This document shows, piece after piece, positions 62,619 through 64,000 of a DNA stretch of 64,000 nucleotides. Source of the stretch: Proteromonas lacertae (lineage: Eukaryota > Sar > Bigyra > Opalinata > Proteromonadidae); NCBI GenBank assembly GCA_002245135.1, contig NGBS01001169.1, positions 122,865-186,864 of the forward strand, given 5' to 3'. A program made the translations under genes and the position numbers. The notes under the pieces were generated by a model. The model saw only the letters and a list, made by a program, of their open reading frames with translations, did no database searches and was not told the DNA's origin. Each line of letters opens with the position of its first letter. Position 1 is the stretch's first letter.

Positions 62619-63916
62619 CTATGGTTTTCTTAATGGAATTTTTCCTCTTGGTGACACTGATGTTGCAACACTTCTGGAACGTCTGAAATAAATATCATTG
62701 GAAGGTCTATTAGATTTACTTCTTCCTCTATAACTTCTCATTGGAATATGATAACTAATATTATATAATAATAATAATAATATACTAACATTTAGGATCT
62801 CTTCTATATCTGTCTTTCTCTCCATAATATATAGATGTTGGATAATTACAGTTTTCACCTAATTTAGGTGATGTTTGAACTTCATGTTCTGATCTTGAAG
62901 ATGGAGATAATGGTCTAATATTTGGTGAAGAAATATTTAAGTCAATCTCAGGAATAGAATCATTATCATCATCATACTTACTTGTGTTGATGTAATCCAA
63001 ACTTAAATCCATAGATGATTCATCTAAATAATTAGTTTGAAAACTACTATTTTTACTTTCATTAACACTACTACCTGTGCTTATTCTAGTACTATGTCTT
63101 GTTTGGATTTGATATGTTCTTGGTCTTGAGAGTCAGTCTTTATATGATCAAAACTATTAATTATTCTCATTTCTCAGAGACGATGAGAATGATAAATCTG
63201 CTATCGAAGAAGAAGAAGAAGAAGTATTTGGTGTAAATGTAGAAGTATTAACATCAACTGAATCATTGACAGAAGATGTGGATGACCTTAATGTTGTTGT
63301 GCTGTTGTAATTGATGGTGGTGTTGGTGAATTATTCATGAATGATGAAGTACTGGATGAAAGTAATTTCTGCTCTGTTGTTGTAATTGATGGAGGTATTT
63401 TTGTTGATGTTGTTGTTGTAATAATGATAAATTATTCATTAATACTTTTCTTTTCTTTATTTTCTCTCTATAATAAGCAGCTGGATTTAATGGAGAATAA
63501 CCTTTTGGCCTACCACGTTTTCTAACTTCAGGTTGTTGTACTATTATATTTGATGATGCTGCTGCTGTTATCATATGTGGATTAGATATATTATCCATTA
63601 ATCTAACACTGCTAAAAGATACTGAACTATTTTCAGCATTAACCTTAGTCGGTTGGTTTTGTTTATCATAATTTGTTTTCCTATTTTTTTAAATAAAAAT
63701 AAATTATTTATACGTAATTAGAGTATTATTATTATTCAATGAAGAATAGAAACTATAAAAAAACAATTATTAAAAAATACATATCAGGAGGAGTTGGTAA
63801 ACTAACTGCACTAGTAGAATTTTGATTATTTGTTTTATTATCTGTATTAAGTACTTTTGGTTGATGATTGTCTTCTTCTTTATCTCTTTTATTTCAGTTG
63901 CATTCGATTCTGCCAT
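62619..63916 (-). CDS. AT-hook / Ser-Asn-rich protein, structure uncertain
   Basis: ATG at 63916 (MAESNATEIKEIKKKTIINQ) splices across a 44-nt intron into NAVSLPTPPD and then, across a long intron of about 100 nt (about 63667-63765), into an exon carrying an AT-hook core KRGRPKGYS. After this (about 63180-63440) the reading frame changes at least twice in CAA/ACA-rich sequence. Later exons (63012-62785 and 62858-62619) encode Ser-rich, Arg-rich sequence (RPLSPSSRSEHEVQ; RSYRGRSKSNRPSND; RRSRSVATSVSPRGK). It looks like a DNA-binding nuclear protein. One or more introns, indels or two adjacent genes could explain the frame changes; treat exon structure as provisional. Confidence 0.4.
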
Positions 63917-64000
63917 ATTAGTACAGGTTCTTTTAAAAGTTTGATTAATTTTCTAATTGTATTTCAATGTTTTTAAAAAAATATTTTCAATGATAGATTC

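Noticed and set aside
63180-63440. CAA/ACA-rich repeats considered as a satellite or CRISPR-like array
   Set aside because: Irregular units without spacers; simply low-complexity coding sequence of Gln, Thr and Asn.

Overview
This window is nuclear DNA of a unicellular eukaryote. It is very AT-rich, uses the standard stop codons, and nearly every gene is interrupted by ultra-short introns, mostly about 23-50 nt, that start GTAT and end TAG or CAG. Genes are densely packed on both strands, with head-to-head gaps as short as about 65-120 bp. RSPH9 (radial spoke head), a sperm-tail PG-repeat protein and a NEK kinase point to a motile 9+2 flagellum. PGS1 and a BOLA1-like protein with a presequence point to a mitochondrion that makes phosphatidylglycerol/cardiolipin and handles Fe-S clusters. 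Rac-type GTPases, a WDFY3/LvsA-type BEACH protein and a histone 3' stem-loop fit a flagellated or amoeboflagellate protist on the Amorphea side of the tree, but I cannot assign a species.

Layout. 1-6290 (-) is a large BTB/BACK-LRR-pseudokinase-LRR gene, cut at the left edge. 6.4-13.7 kb holds secreted or GPI-type glycoprotein genes (one apparently broken), an unknown gene, a CARM1/PRMT4 methyltransferase, RSPH9, and a small LRR gene copy. 13.75-15.4 kb is WRNIP1/Mgs1. 15.6-18.8 kb is a second pseudokinase-LRR gene whose 3' end was duplicated into 11.6-12.1 kb. 18.9-22.3 kb is an MDC1-like FHA-acidic-tandem BRCT protein. 22.4-25.5 kb is a third kinase-like protein lacking the catalytic Asp, with a three-fold repeated C-terminal module and a CaaX-like end. 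25.5-32.2 kb carries an SLC35B4-type sugar-nucleotide transporter, a coiled-coil protein, PGS1 and two tandem Rac-like GTPases. 32.3-41.7 kb is a giant BEACH-WD40 gene. 42.7-46.8 kb is a likely flagellar/centrosomal cluster (PG-repeat protein, coiled-coil protein, NEK kinase). 46.9-47.3 kb is histone H4 with a canonical 3' stem-loop. 47.6-59.4 kb contains the TFIIIC B-block subunit, small unknown genes, a BOLA1-like gene, a long coiled-coil protein with a 300-bp tandem repeat, and a compact TFIIIB subunit BDP1. 59.6-60.4 kb is a compositionally unusual Cys-rich gene. 60.8-63.9 kb holds charged and AT-hook nuclear-type genes with unresolved frame breaks.

No operon logic is expected. Themes that recur are genome maintenance and chromatin (WRNIP1, MDC1-like, PRMT4, H4), Pol III transcription (TFIIIC, BDP1), flagellar biology, and a set of kinase-fold proteins in which the catalytic Asp is replaced by Asn, two of them fused to LRRs. 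Intron-exon structures were worked out by hand from splice signals and frame continuity, so individual exon borders may be off by a few bases.
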